From an uncultured Chlorobiaceae bacterium (GTDB lineage: Bacteria > Bacteroidota > Chlorobiia > Chlorobiales > Chlorobiaceae), in assembly GCA_903824295.1 (NCBI GenBank), contig CAIJWE010000123.1, positions 1 through 41,936 on the forward strand: a stretch of 41,936 bases of DNA, given 5' to 3'. A program made the position numbers and the translations under genes. Below the pieces are notes generated by a model. It saw nothing but the letters and a program-made list of their open reading frames with translations, had not been told where the DNA came from and did no database searches. Positions 1 to 9,007 of this stretch are shown here, piece after piece (within the stretch, counting starts at the first letter, position 1; each line of letters starts with the position of its first letter).

Positions 1-51
1 CAATTTATGTATACCTTTACGCCATATAAGGGGTGTAAGAGAGTGCTTCAT
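1..51 (-). CDS. Possible 5' end of a gene running off the left edge
   Basis: An ATG on the minus strand at 51 opens a frame of 17 codons that reaches the window edge without a stop, beginning MKHSLTPLIW. A GGA lies about 7 nt upstream and could act as a weak ribosome binding site. It would be the next co-directional gene of the polysaccharide locus after the gene ending at 270. The piece is too short to assign a function, and it may be a chance open frame. Between it and position 269 I see no supported gene; the short frames there have no recognisable product. Confidence 0.2.
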   Translation of the reverse strand, partial: MKHSLTPLIWRKGIHKL

Positions 52-269
52 GGTATCCAAATTTAAGATTACGGTGTATGATGACCACTATAATTTTATA
101 TATGCAAAATGTATGCCATTCAAATCCTTGATGTTATCATTATATTCCATCAAGCCGTCCTCGGCCGGGTGACTCTCCATGCTCAGCCTCATGACTCGCA
201 TACTGAAAATAGCACTTGATGAAACCGTTCATATTGAGAGTATCAGAGCGCGTACCACAAGGAATTCAG

Positions 270-1061
270 TTATAGCCATATCCAAGGTGCTACACGGCGA
301 ACCAGACGACGCAACATGTTCTTACGAAGGTACGATTTATTTTGATAATCAACATTCAGGCGACCACCAAAGCCTGCGATATTTGGTTGAACACGAAATC
401 TCGGAACGATACCGGCGGACTTATCTGCGGCTTTCAATATTTTGAAAAAATACAGCTCGGGACTTCCGATAAGCTCAGTTTTTAAAAGCTCGAAGCAGTC
501 TCGGATATAAAGCTCATAGCCTGTTTTAGAACAAGAAAAAATGCGAAGATCCATCCATTCGTTGGCTCCAAACCGATCCCCTATCATAGGAACATGGCGC
601 AGATCACAATAGATATTGTAATGTAATGGCGCTGTAGTAATCATTTGGCTCAAATTGAGTACACGGAGGCGTCCGGTGACCTTCCAGATCAAATCATCTG
701 GGTCTAAAAGAGTAGAATGAGTGATTCCGTAATCTATCAGCTTAAATTCTCCATATCCTTTACCAAACTCCGGGGGATGATCGTTTCCCTGAAACTTGAT
801 GAGCTCAACCTTTTTATGATGAGGAACATCACTCACAATGGCTTCCAATGCGGAAAGATCCGAGTCAGAGTTATCGACAAAAATAATTTTATTTACGATA
901 TGATCAGGAACGGTTAAATAAAACCGTAAAGCCTCACAGTAATCAGCAAGTCTTAAGCCCGCATCATTTCTGGCTAATTCCGGAGCGTCACAGGGTGGTG
1001 TTATCGTAGCAGTCATAAGAAGAACTGCCGGTCTTTTTGCATTATCTTTTCGACTGATCAT
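270..1061 (-). CDS. Putative glycosyltransferase-like protein of the polysaccharide locus
   Basis: This 263-residue protein has no signal peptide or membrane segment. Near residues 12-20 it has a hydrophobic strand (VLLMTATITPP), and around residue 60 a second strand ends in the acidic turn KIIFVDNSDSDL, which resembles the nucleotide-sugar-binding first half of GT-A-fold glycosyltransferases. Further on are conserved-looking charged stretches (DLRHVPMIGDR near the middle) and a basic C-terminus. I do not recognise a precise CAZy family. It is the last complete gene of the minus-strand polysaccharide locus, 295 bp downstream of the O-acyltransferase gene. That spacer shows no gene and no convincing promoter. 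A cytoplasmic sugar-transfer role is an inference from the fold hint and the neighbours. Confidence 0.5.
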   Translation of the reverse strand: MISRKDNAKRPAVLLMTATITPPCDAPELARNDAGLRLADYCEALRFYLTVPDHIVNKIIFVDNSDSDLSALEAIVSDVPHHKKVELIKFQGNDHPPEFGKGYGEFKLIDYGITHSTLLDPDDLIWKVTGRLRVLNLSQMITTAPLHYNIYCDLRHVPMIGDRFGANEWMDLRIFSCSKTGYELYIRDCFELLKTELIGSPELYFFKILKAADKSAGIVPRFRVQPNIAGFGGRLNVDYQNKSYLRKNMLRRLVRRVAPWIWL

Positions 1062-1356
1062 AACTATTCTTAGTTCATCTTAAAAGTTCAATAAGCAGAA
1101 GAGAGCTGACTTCTTTATACGGAGTCTTTATTGAAGCATAATCTCTCATCAAACACAGACTGTCATGAAAATCGCGCACCATCCCCTAAAGCAAAATTTT
1201 TGGAATAGCCCGGAAAGCACCTGAATATATTTCCGGTCTTATAGTGTTGTGCGAGCGCAGAGCAATCATTTATAAAAGAGGATATCTGTACAACAGCAAT
1301 GTTTTTAATATACCTGATTGACATCAAAAAATAAATTTTTCACGAATAAAGAAGAT

Positions 1357-3321
1357 CTATTGAGATTTCATATCTCTGAAAACTTTATCAAAAGAAGAGG
1401 CTATATAATGAGAGCCAAATACTGAAAGATGGTCATCATCAGAGTACAATATTTCATCCTGGATAGCAATTATCCCCATACTATTTTCATCAAACATTTT
1501 AGATTCTGCGTGAATCACCGTTACGTTAATATTTTTGGATAGCTCATGTAGTGTTTCAAGAACTTCACGGTTTCGTAAATTATATTCGGCAATAGCAGGT
1601 CGAATTTCGACCCCTTTAACTGCAAACGGCAGCCGCTTTTGAATCAGACTGAATCTCGTGACATTATATCCAATCTCAGGAACATCACTAACAATGATGA
1701 CTTTGCGACCCATACGAAGTAATTCATCAACGGTCCTGGAAAGGCCTGTGCTAAAAACAATTGAATTCTTCTGCTTGTCTTTATATTTGGAGTAGGCATC
1801 GTTAATAGAATAAACAAGATGATCCTCCTCCTTGTAACTTGTGCCTTTCGAATATGCTGCCCATCGAGCGGCAAGAATAATTGTTTTAATATTAGAGTGC
1901 GCTTTTAAATAATCCAACACACCATTATTATATTGAACTTTGTCAAATGAATTATATGAATTGTCAGGTATTGTATTGATATCAACACCTAAAAGCGGAG
2001 GGGCGGAGTCGTGGGTTAGTATAACCCCGGAAACGGCATATTTATTGGATTCTTTTTCAATAGCAGGTATAAACGCACGAGCATGAGAATCGCCCCACAA
2101 AGCAAAAGATGGAGTGGCACTTTTTAGTCCGACTTTTGGAGCTACTGAAAGGTTATTAAAATTTTCCGGTAGTTGCGCTATGTAGTTATAGTGATATTTA
2201 TCTGTAGCCAGAAATTGAATAATCAATCCAAATCCAGATATAGTTACCATTATTATGGCAGATATGATAAATATTTTTTTTCTCTCAATGACTACTTTTT
2301 GTTTGATTCTGAATGGCCTTTCAATATACCGCCATGAAAGTGTTGCAAGCGCCACAGAGGTAACTATAATTAATAATTTTTCATAACCGTCTAAAGGCCG
2401 AAACAGTATGTACTTTGTAAATGCAACTATGGGCCAGTGCCAGAGGTAAAGAGAGTAAGATATGAGACCAATAAATACGATGGGTTGCAATGAAAGCAAT
2501 GTGCTTACAATTGTTTTTCTCTCTTTGGAGTCGCACCATATTATTAAGCTTGCTCCAAGTACCGGTGCAATGGCATTTTGTCCTGGGAAAGGGGTATTGT
2601 GGGTATAAAAGGTAATGCTGTAAAAAAGCAATCCTAACCCTGAAAGAGAGAGTATGTTTTTAAACAAGAAGGAGGATGGGGCTGGCAGGACACCAAGAGC
2701 AAGAATGGAACCTGCAAGAAGTTCCCAAGCTCTTGTGGGAACAAGATAAAAGGTAGCTCCTGGATGGTGAGAAAGTCCGTAGATACTGGCAATTAATGAA
2801 ATGACTGCTGTTGTCAGCAGTAAAGGAAAATATTTTGCTTTAAAATAACGACTTACTATAATCATCGATATGGGGAAAAAAATATAGAACTGTTCTTCTA
2901 CAGCGAGTGACCAGGTATGTAATAAAGGTCTTTGCAAAGATTGAGGCTCAAAATACCCGGATTTAAGCATAAAAAATATATTCGAATAAAAAAGAGTTGT
3001 AGAGGTTATGCTTGCACCAAGTTCTCTGCAACCTGATGGATCAAACAGATAGAGACCTATAATGGAGCTGAATAATATTACAGGAAAAAGTGCGGGAAAT
3101 ATTCTTCTTATTCGACGCTCATAGAATCGAGCAATTGAAAATTTCCCTTCTTTAAGATCATGAAGAATAATTGAGGTTATCAAAAAGCCGGAGATTACAA
3201 AAAAAATGTCAACCCCGACAAATCCGCCGGAAAACCCGGGAATATCATAATGATAAAAAAGAACTGCAAGTACAGCTATTGCGCGCAATCCGTCTATATC
3301 TGCTCGATATTTTATATTCAT
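1357..3321 (-). CDS. Acyltransferase-3 family O-acyltransferase with C-terminal SGNH domain (OafA-like)
   Basis: This 654-residue protein should be an inner-membrane O-acetyltransferase that modifies surface sugars. Residues about 1-350 form the Acyl_transf_3 membrane domain: an N-terminal RADIDGLRAIAVL motif followed by a histidine (FYHYD), the FFVISGFLI helix, the HTWSLAVEEQFY motif near residue 134, and about ten hydrophobic helices. After a single linking helix, residues about 400-654 form an SGNH hydrolase-like domain with the nucleophile block GDSHA near 410 and the C-terminal DDDHLS block near 628. Both catalytic elements are intact. In the OafA/YrhL family the membrane half moves the acyl group across the membrane and the SGNH half transfers it to the glycan. 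The ATG lies 5 bp after the stop of the GT25 gene, so the two are probably co-transcribed. Confidence 0.9.
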   Translation of the reverse strand: MNIKYRADIDGLRAIAVLAVLFYHYDIPGFSGGFVGVDIFFVISGFLITSIILHDLKEGKFSIARFYERRIRRIFPALFPVILFSSIIGLYLFDPSGCRELGASITSTTLFYSNIFFMLKSGYFEPQSLQRPLLHTWSLAVEEQFYIFFPISMIIVSRYFKAKYFPLLLTTAVISLIASIYGLSHHPGATFYLVPTRAWELLAGSILALGVLPAPSSFLFKNILSLSGLGLLFYSITFYTHNTPFPGQNAIAPVLGASLIIWCDSKERKTIVSTLLSLQPIVFIGLISYSLYLWHWPIVAFTKYILFRPLDGYEKLLIIVTSVALATLSWRYIERPFRIKQKVVIERKKIFIISAIIMVTISGFGLIIQFLATDKYHYNYIAQLPENFNNLSVAPKVGLKSATPSFALWGDSHARAFIPAIEKESNKYAVSGVILTHDSAPPLLGVDINTIPDNSYNSFDKVQYNNGVLDYLKAHSNIKTIILAARWAAYSKGTSYKEEDHLVYSINDAYSKYKDKQKNSIVFSTGLSRTVDELLRMGRKVIIVSDVPEIGYNVTRFSLIQKRLPFAVKGVEIRPAIAEYNLRNREVLETLHELSKNINVTVIHAESKMFDENSMGIIAIQDEILYSDDDHLSVFGSHYIASSFDKVFRDMKSQ

Positions 3322-3326
3322 GATGT

Positions 3327-4046
3327 TTAATGAGATAATTTTCTTAATATGTTTTTTGTTTTTCTCATGATTGCTATGAAGGGACTGAGTAGTGGTGATT
3401 TATCCCAATATGATAATTCACGCAAATCGGTGCGTGAACTTCTCTGATACCCCAGACTTGGGTTGACGATATAGGTATTTATATCAGGGTTTTGAATCCT
3501 GAATGTTGATATGGCAGCATCGTAATGCATCGGGCCGCCAAGTGGGTCGCCTGGCTCTCTTTTTTGTAGTTCTTCAAGAAATGCTATAAATTTTTCGAAA
3601 ATCAAACCATTCACTGCGTAACAATGAGTGAGAGGCAATGGCGTTGATATCTTTACCAGAATCTCTGTTGGCTGTAGAGTTGATTGATATTCATGTCCCA
3701 AATACAAAAATCCCCAGTTTGTCTGTGGTAATAATTTTAAAATTTCAGGGGTAAGACTATTAATGTTCGATAAAAATGAAATATCATCTTCTAATATTAA
3801 AATATTGGCGCATTTGTCATCTTTCGCTTTTTTTATAGCATGCAAGTGACTTAACAAGCATCCTCGTGCGCCAATACTTGGAAATCCTGCTGCTTCTGTA
3901 GGCCGGGTTGCGCTGAAAAAATTGATTTTACTGTTTCCAATAGGCCAATCAATTCGTTTAAATTCTTCTATCGTCTCTGATCTTCTGTCAAGTCTTTCGG
4001 GCAAGTTTATAATTGCCGTCCTGTCAAAATATTCAACGATTTTCAT
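3327..4046 (-). CDS. Glycosyltransferase family 25 protein
   Basis: The 239-residue protein matches the GT25 (LPS glycosyltransferase) pattern. It has an N-terminal INLPERLDRR segment, the conserved GARGCLLSHLHAI stretch in which a histidine follows the first block, and the acidic NILILEDDI motif near residue 95 that stands in for the metal-binding DxD. GT25 enzymes usually add a galactose or a similar sugar to lipooligosaccharide or capsule. It lies 5 bp upstream of the O-acyltransferase gene. A 141-bp AT-rich spacer with a perfect -10 hexamer lies upstream, so this gene may start its own transcript. The sugar and the acceptor cannot be told from sequence. Confidence 0.85.
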   Translation of the reverse strand: MKIVEYFDRTAIINLPERLDRRSETIEEFKRIDWPIGNSKINFFSATRPTEAAGFPSIGARGCLLSHLHAIKKAKDDKCANILILEDDISFLSNINSLTPEILKLLPQTNWGFLYLGHEYQSTLQPTEILVKISTPLPLTHCYAVNGLIFEKFIAFLEELQKREPGDPLGGPMHYDAAISTFRIQNPDINTYIVNPSLGYQRSSRTDLRELSYWDKSPLLSPFIAIMRKTKNILRKLSH

Positions 4047-4095
4047 TGTATAATATTTAAATAATTATTCAATTCTGCAATCTTTTAATAAGGAT

Positions 4096-4122
4096 ATTAT
4101 ACTTGTTTTATATTTAACGCAA
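4096..4122 (-). promoter_or_regulatory. Candidate sigma-70-type promoter for the GT25 and O-acyltransferase genes
   Basis: On the minus strand a TTGCGT hexamer (4117-4122) is followed after 15 bp by a perfect TATAAT (4096-4101), about 50 bp before the ATG at 4046. The surrounding 140 bp is very AT-rich and carries no gene. The spacer is shorter than the ideal 17 bp, which lowers confidence. Confidence 0.35.
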
Positions 4123-4187
4123 GGCATTTGGTCAGATTTCAGTCACATATGTAGATTTTATTTATTAAGAATTTTTTTTCACAGCGA

Positions 4188-5234
4188 TTATGCAGTGTAT
4201 TTAATAGATTCTGCAAGGTCATGTACACACATTAAATCATCGGATAATGATTGTGGTATTTGTATATTCATCATTTTGCAAAACGATTCTATTCTGTAAC
4301 GCCAGTCATGATTTGAGATGGTATGATAAATATTACTTCGCCTTTGTTCCTCAAGGTCATCGTTGTTTAAAAGTAGTTTTATTAATTCATCACTCGCAAT
4401 CTCTGGATCATCTGAAAGCTCAACTGTTGACTTTGGCCAAAACAACATATCATCTGCCATTCTGGATACCGGTCGACGTCCGGCTACGATACAACCGGCA
4501 AGTAAAGATTCAAGCCATCGACTTGTTACCATCATGGATCGAGGCCGGTCTCCTTGTGGTTCAATAAATAAATTAAATGCAAGTGAAATTCTGGTGCGAT
4601 GCAACAGTTTAAAAAGCATCCCGCGCTCAAGGCGGACAGATGGACCTGTTAAATTGCCAAGGGGAGAGTGAAGGTAAAGATATGGTGAGATTGCAGGATG
4701 GAACCGTGTTGAAAATTTTGAATGATAGCTTGGAGGTGTTCGCCCAAAACTCATTATATCAATTTCTCTGGTTTTAAATGTCTTTGGAGCCCAAGTAAGG
4801 CAGTCAGCCCCTTGGTAAAGTTGATGAACCGGAATCTTGTATTGCGATTTTGGAAAATCAATATCTTCATGTGCCGTAACTGTTATAGCGTCAAATAAAG
4901 CAGTTTCTTTAACATATCCGGTTTGAAAATAAGAATCAATCATCACGCCATAGATTTTACCAAATTTATGGCGACAGTCAGGTATAGAATTAATCAGTGC
5001 AAGATCACCAGGCCCCCTTGCTACTACAATAAGAACATCTCCTCCTGAAGTTTGCAATGGTTCATGGACAAGAGTGTTGCGGTGAACCAGGCGGTCGATT
5101 CCTTGTCGTGGAATTAATTTTGGAGAAAGGATCTCTGCATTAAAATAATGGGCAAACAGTTCAGCCAACTCATCTATAGCTACCCAGCCAGCATGTGGGG
5201 ATGCCAGTCCGGCATAAAGTACTGATATTTTCAT
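4188..5234 (-). CDS. Glycosyltransferase (GT1/GT4-like, divergent)
   Basis: From the chosen ATG the protein is about 348 residues. It begins MKISVLYAGLASPHAGW, a typical first strand and loop of a GT-B glycosyltransferase. The C-terminal half holds a run of family-like signatures: a DIMSFGR strand, RSMMVTSRWLESLLAGC where donor-binding helices usually lie, and a final segment resembling the glycosyltransferase C-terminal helix (HTISNHDWRYRIESF). An upstream TTG at 5273 extends the frame by 13 residues and overlaps the preceding gene by 8 bp. I prefer the ATG at 5234 because the protein then starts directly at the first beta strand. It lies 31 bp downstream of the neighbouring GT4 gene. Donor and acceptor are unknown. 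Confidence 0.72.
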   Translation of the reverse strand: MKISVLYAGLASPHAGWVAIDELAELFAHYFNAEILSPKLIPRQGIDRLVHRNTLVHEPLQTSGGDVLIVVARGPGDLALINSIPDCRHKFGKIYGVMIDSYFQTGYVKETALFDAITVTAHEDIDFPKSQYKIPVHQLYQGADCLTWAPKTFKTREIDIMSFGRTPPSYHSKFSTRFHPAISPYLYLHSPLGNLTGPSVRLERGMLFKLLHRTRISLAFNLFIEPQGDRPRSMMVTSRWLESLLAGCIVAGRRPVSRMADDMLFWPKSTVELSDDPEIASDELIKLLLNNDDLEEQRRSNIYHTISNHDWRYRIESFCKMMNIQIPQSLSDDLMCVHDLAESIKYTA

Positions 5235-5265
5235 AATATGAGCTATGGAAATGAATGAATGTTCA

Positions 5266-6573
5266 TCAGGCAACAGTATTACTTGTGTGTTTTTCTAAAA
5301 GTTGATTATAGATATTTACAATAGCTTCTCCTTTGGCGTTCCAGGAAAATTCTTTTGCCCTTTCTATTGATTTTGCTGACATTTTATTGCGCAAAGCTTC
5401 ATTCTGAACTAATTTCGTTATGCATTCTTTTAATTCCTGAACGACATAATCCCTCGAAACAGGGTTGATTTTATAACCGGTCTCTTCCGTAACATATTCG
5501 GCTATACCGCCATTATTAATTACAATACAGGGAAGGCCGTTTGCCATGGCTTCTAATACCACAGCCCCTCCAAATTCACGGACTGAGGGAAAGCAGAACA
5601 TATCACTATCTCTGTAGTAGTTCACTGTTTTCTGTTGTTCTACCCATCCGGTAAAATCCACTTTTTCGTCAAGGCGCAGCTTGTTAACCAGAATTTGAAG
5701 GTTGTTTTTCTCCGCTCCATCACCAACGATAGTAAGCTTAATTCTATCCTGTATTGATCGCTCCAGATTACTTATGGCTTCGATGAGAATATCTGCACCT
5801 TTATAAGGTACCAGGCGCCCAACAAAAAGAAGATTGACAATTCTTTTGCTGTCTTTATCAATGGTACTTGTTTTCACTTCGGTTTTTAAAAATGAATCAT
5901 CTATTCCATTTTCATAAAACAGTTCAATCTTTTCGTTCTTTATATCAAAAAGGTCTTTAATAAGGTTCATGGTATACGTCGAACCGGAAAGAATGTAGTC
6001 AGCTTTTTCGTAAGTCTCCCTATAGCCTGGAATGATGTATCGACCTATCAGGCGGAGAAAGTTAAAATATGAGAACTCCTGACGCGCTACGGCTTGGAAC
6101 CCTTTTGGAAACGGAACTCCACCATTTACCGGACCAAGAATGAATGGCGTGTTTTTACATGCTTTAATAGCTTTTACCGGGTAACGGGGCAGAATAGGGG
6201 TTAAGGCGTGAACAATATCGTACTCACCACCAAGAATTACATTTTTAAACTGAGCGTATACCTGATGATTAAACTCTGCATAAATTGGATAGGTCAGCGT
6301 ATTGTATAAAGGCCAAATTATTTTGCCCTTTATCTTGCTTACTTTGTCGGCTATTTTGTAGTAGCTTTTTATGAATTTGCTTTCCGGGATATAGACAATA
6401 TCTCTCTCAGGGTGAGCTTTTTCCAAAGCGGTTTTGTTTCTCTCATGCGTGACAAGCGTTGTGTTGACGAGCTGGCTGATGTGTTTGTAGAATGAATATC
6501 CCACAAGCGGCACCGATGGCCACTCAGGATTGCATTGCTCTATAATTAAGAGTACCCTTACCTTGCTTTTCAT
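5266..6573 (-). CDS. Glycosyltransferase family 4 protein
   Basis: A 435-residue GT-B fold enzyme. The C-terminal Glycos_transf_1 domain is clear: LLFVGRLVPYKGADIL near residue 250, LTIVGDGAE, a DFTGWV strand, and the donor-binding EFGGAVVLEAMANGLPC motif with its glutamates near residue 345. The N-terminal domain contains the GPVNGGVPFP loop typical of GT4 family members. It acts in the cytoplasm on a nucleotide-sugar donor. It sits 17 bp downstream of the GT2 gene ending at 6591, and the next glycosyltransferase follows within 31 bp, consistent with one operon. The sugar specificity cannot be read from the sequence. Confidence 0.9.
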   Translation of the reverse strand: MKSKVRVLLIIEQCNPEWPSVPLVGYSFYKHISQLVNTTLVTHERNKTALEKAHPERDIVYIPESKFIKSYYKIADKVSKIKGKIIWPLYNTLTYPIYAEFNHQVYAQFKNVILGGEYDIVHALTPILPRYPVKAIKACKNTPFILGPVNGGVPFPKGFQAVARQEFSYFNFLRLIGRYIIPGYRETYEKADYILSGSTYTMNLIKDLFDIKNEKIELFYENGIDDSFLKTEVKTSTIDKDSKRIVNLLFVGRLVPYKGADILIEAISNLERSIQDRIKLTIVGDGAEKNNLQILVNKLRLDEKVDFTGWVEQQKTVNYYRDSDMFCFPSVREFGGAVVLEAMANGLPCIVINNGGIAEYVTEETGYKINPVSRDYVVQELKECITKLVQNEALRNKMSAKSIERAKEFSWNAKGEAIVNIYNQLLEKHTSNTVA

Positions 6574-6590
6574 TATTCCCTGCTTTTTTG

Positions 6591-7790
6591 TCAGTAATTA
6601 CCGCTCTTATTGCTTGTTTCTCGCGTGGTTCTGACCCACGCATCAGTTTTATTTTTCAACATCATTCCCATATAGATCGGTATTTTCCATAATACATAGA
6701 GCGGCGCTGTTGCAAGGTAGAGCCAGGTGGAGAGTGGTGCTCTACGTTGAATTTGGCCTGAGGCAAGATAGATAAAAAGTATTGCCCAGAACGAAAATGC
6801 GAGACATTGCCAAACTGCATCAAGTACGATGGAGCCTACTGATGCAAGAGTGAAAAGCATAACGAGAATAGAGAGCGGTGGTATGGCAAGTTCTGCAAGC
6901 GCGTAGAGGTAGCGAAGGTCGCGTGATTCTTTAAATTGTCTGAACAGCGGAAGAGACATTTTTTTTACAAGCATAAACCGCCCACCTTCCCAGCGATTTC
7001 TCTGGCTTGAGGCGTTTTTGCCAGAGGTTACCATCTCACTTCGTATTACAGCATCCGGGTTGTAGTGTACATTGATGCCATCTTTGAGCAGAAGCAGTGT
7101 AAACTCTATGTCTTCCACAATAGAGTGTGAAGGCCATCCATAGTGCGCCATCAATGCTGTACGAAACCCCATGCCGTTACCCCTCAAAATAGCGCTTCCT
7201 GACATGCGGAATGATCCAGCCAACCGCAAATGATTAAACACATTGAATGCCGCATCAATGAGTGCCGTGCGCCATCCTGCCTGCGGGTTACTAACGCCGT
7301 TAAAAGCCTGAACAGCCTCGATTTCAGGGTTGCTGAGCGAAGCGCTGATCTCGCGCAGGTAGTTTTTGTCGGGGCAGACATCAGCATCGATGATGGTGAT
7401 GGCATTGGTTGCCTGATAATTTTCCTTGCAGTTTTTGAGAAACCAGTCGAGTGCCTCCCCTTTTCCTCGCTTAAGTTTGTCAAAGCGCTCAAAGACCTGT
7501 GCGCCAGCGTCTCGTGCATTTTTTGCTGTCAAGTCAGTGCAGTTATCTGCTATAACAAAAATTTCAAACCTGTTAGCGGGATAATCGCTTGCCAGAATAT
7601 TTTCGACAGTTCGTTTTATGCCCTCTTCTTCATTATGCGCCGGAATCAGTACTCCTATATTGAGGAATTGGTTACGGATCGGTTCCTCTTTTTTAAAGAG
7701 GTACGAGGCTATCGTACTCATAAGGAGATATCCTGCAGGAAGTGCAAGCAGGATAAGCAGGCTTTTAATGAGAAATTCAACGATTATCAT
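6591..7790 (-). CDS. Membrane glycosyltransferase family 2 protein (processive-type features)
   Basis: The 399-residue protein has an N-terminal membrane helix (residues about 5-30), a GT2 catalytic domain and a C-terminal pair of helices (about 290-345). The catalytic landmarks are visible: VLIPAHNEEEGI, the metal-binding IDADV near residue 130, the catalytic-base region VEDIEF, and an RNRWEGGR sequence matching the Q/RxxRW signature of processive synthases. Such enzymes add sugars at the inner face of the membrane, and some polymerise. The gene overlaps the preceding GT4 gene by 4 bp (ATGA), indicating translational coupling. Whether it is processive is not provable here. Confidence 0.88.
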   Translation of the reverse strand: MIIVEFLIKSLLILLALPAGYLLMSTIASYLFKKEEPIRNQFLNIGVLIPAHNEEEGIKRTVENILASDYPANRFEIFVIADNCTDLTAKNARDAGAQVFERFDKLKRGKGEALDWFLKNCKENYQATNAITIIDADVCPDKNYLREISASLSNPEIEAVQAFNGVSNPQAGWRTALIDAAFNVFNHLRLAGSFRMSGSAILRGNGMGFRTALMAHYGWPSHSIVEDIEFTLLLLKDGINVHYNPDAVIRSEMVTSGKNASSQRNRWEGGRFMLVKKMSLPLFRQFKESRDLRYLYALAELAIPPLSILVMLFTLASVGSIVLDAVWQCLAFSFWAILFIYLASGQIQRRAPLSTWLYLATAPLYVLWKIPIYMGMMLKNKTDAWVRTTRETSNKSGNY

Positions 7791-9007
7791 GATTGCGCTG
7801 AGGCCTGGTTAAGTAAATCGACCATTTTGAGGTTGTTATCGTGCTGATTGTAGCTTGCTTTTACTTTTTTTCGTCCGGCTTTTCCAAATTGCAGTCGCAA
7901 TTCCGGATGATTGAGCAGGGTCTGCATTTGGCTTGCAAGCTCTTCGGCATCTCCAGGCGTTGCAAGCAGTCCGTCCTGGCCATGCTCGATAAGTTCCGGT
8001 ATACCGGTAATTCTGGTTGATATAACAGGGATCTCTTTAGCCATTGCTTCCATCAATACCACCGGAACACCTTCAGCAAAACTCGCAAGCACAAAGAGAT
8101 CGGCCTTGTCATAATGTTGACGCACCTTATCCTGGCCAAGAACTCCGGTAAAGGTAACCATCTCCTTGAGGTCGTTCCTGGCTACAAAATTTTCAAGCGA
8201 GAGTCGGTCAGGTCCCTCACCAATCAATGTGAGGTGAAATTGTAACCCTTTGTTTTTAAGCAGCAAACAGGATTCGAGGAGAATGTGCTGTCCTTTGGCA
8301 GGTACCAGCCTTCCGACACAGATGATGCTCGGTACCTTGTTGCCTGGGTCAGGCCTCACGGCGTAGAGGTCAGGATCTACACCGCAACGTACAATGTGTT
8401 GCCGGTTCCAACTCTCTGAATCACTGATACGCATGATTTGGCTTCTACAGTAGTGGCTTATACAGCGGACAAAACTTGCTTTCTGAATCTTTTCGGCAAG
8501 TAAGGCAGAATCTACTGCATAAAAAATATCAGGTCCATGGATAGAGGTGCTGTAGCTCATGCCTCCATAGGTTTTCATCAGTATGGCAACTATTGCTGTG
8601 GGATTTCCGAAGTGCTCATGTATATGGGTGATCCCGAGCCGGTGCATCCACTCTAAAAGAATTCCAGCCTCCAAAAAATAGGCAAGCGCCTTTACTGGAC
8701 TTTTTGGCCCCTTGAAGAGCAGTTTTGATGCTTCAACAGCCATACGGAGGTAACCAGCAGGGTTTTTGAGGAGAGAGTGAATATGGGCTTTTACCATCAA
8801 CGGTGGAGGTGTAGCGAGTACCATAATGGTTTGAACTGCCTCATTCTGTTCTGCCGCGGTCATGAACTGAAGGTTCGATGGTTTGCGGATAGATGCAGTA
8901 TGGACGGTTATTCCTGCCTTTCTCAACGACTCTATCTCCCTGTATATAAAGGTATGTGAGATTGCTGGATACTCACTGCAGAGATATGCTATGGGTTTAT
9001 TGATCAT
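7787..9007 (-). CDS. Glycosyltransferase family 4 protein, colanic-acid type
   Basis: The 406-residue protein opens with IAYLCSEYPAISHTFIYREI, the start typical of the WcaL/AmsK-like subgroup of GT4 enzymes made for exopolysaccharide repeat units. The middle holds HIHEHFGNPTA and SIHGPDIF, and the C-terminal domain has ICVGRLVPAKGQHIL, LIGEGPDRL and the donor motif FAEGVPVVLMEAMA near residue 310. It overlaps both neighbours by 4 bp, the GT2 gene upstream and the GT2 gene downstream, so the three glycosyltransferases are tightly coupled. It probably adds one sugar to the lipid-linked repeat unit in the cytoplasm. Confidence 0.9.
   Translation of the reverse strand: MINKPIAYLCSEYPAISHTFIYREIESLRKAGITVHTASIRKPSNLQFMTAAEQNEAVQTIMVLATPPPLMVKAHIHSLLKNPAGYLRMAVEASKLLFKGPKSPVKALAYFLEAGILLEWMHRLGITHIHEHFGNPTAIVAILMKTYGGMSYSTSIHGPDIFYAVDSALLAEKIQKASFVRCISHYCRSQIMRISDSESWNRQHIVRCGVDPDLYAVRPDPGNKVPSIICVGRLVPAKGQHILLESCLLLKNKGLQFHLTLIGEGPDRLSLENFVARNDLKEMVTFTGVLGQDKVRQHYDKADLFVLASFAEGVPVVLMEAMAKEIPVISTRITGIPELIEHGQDGLLATPGDAEELASQMQTLLNHPELRLQFGKAGRKKVKASYNQHDNNLKMVDLLNQASAQS

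Noticed and set aside
5235-5273. Upstream TTG start for the glycosyltransferase gene ending at 4188
   Set aside because: It adds 13 residues before the first conserved strand and overlaps the upstream gene; the ATG at 5234 is simpler.
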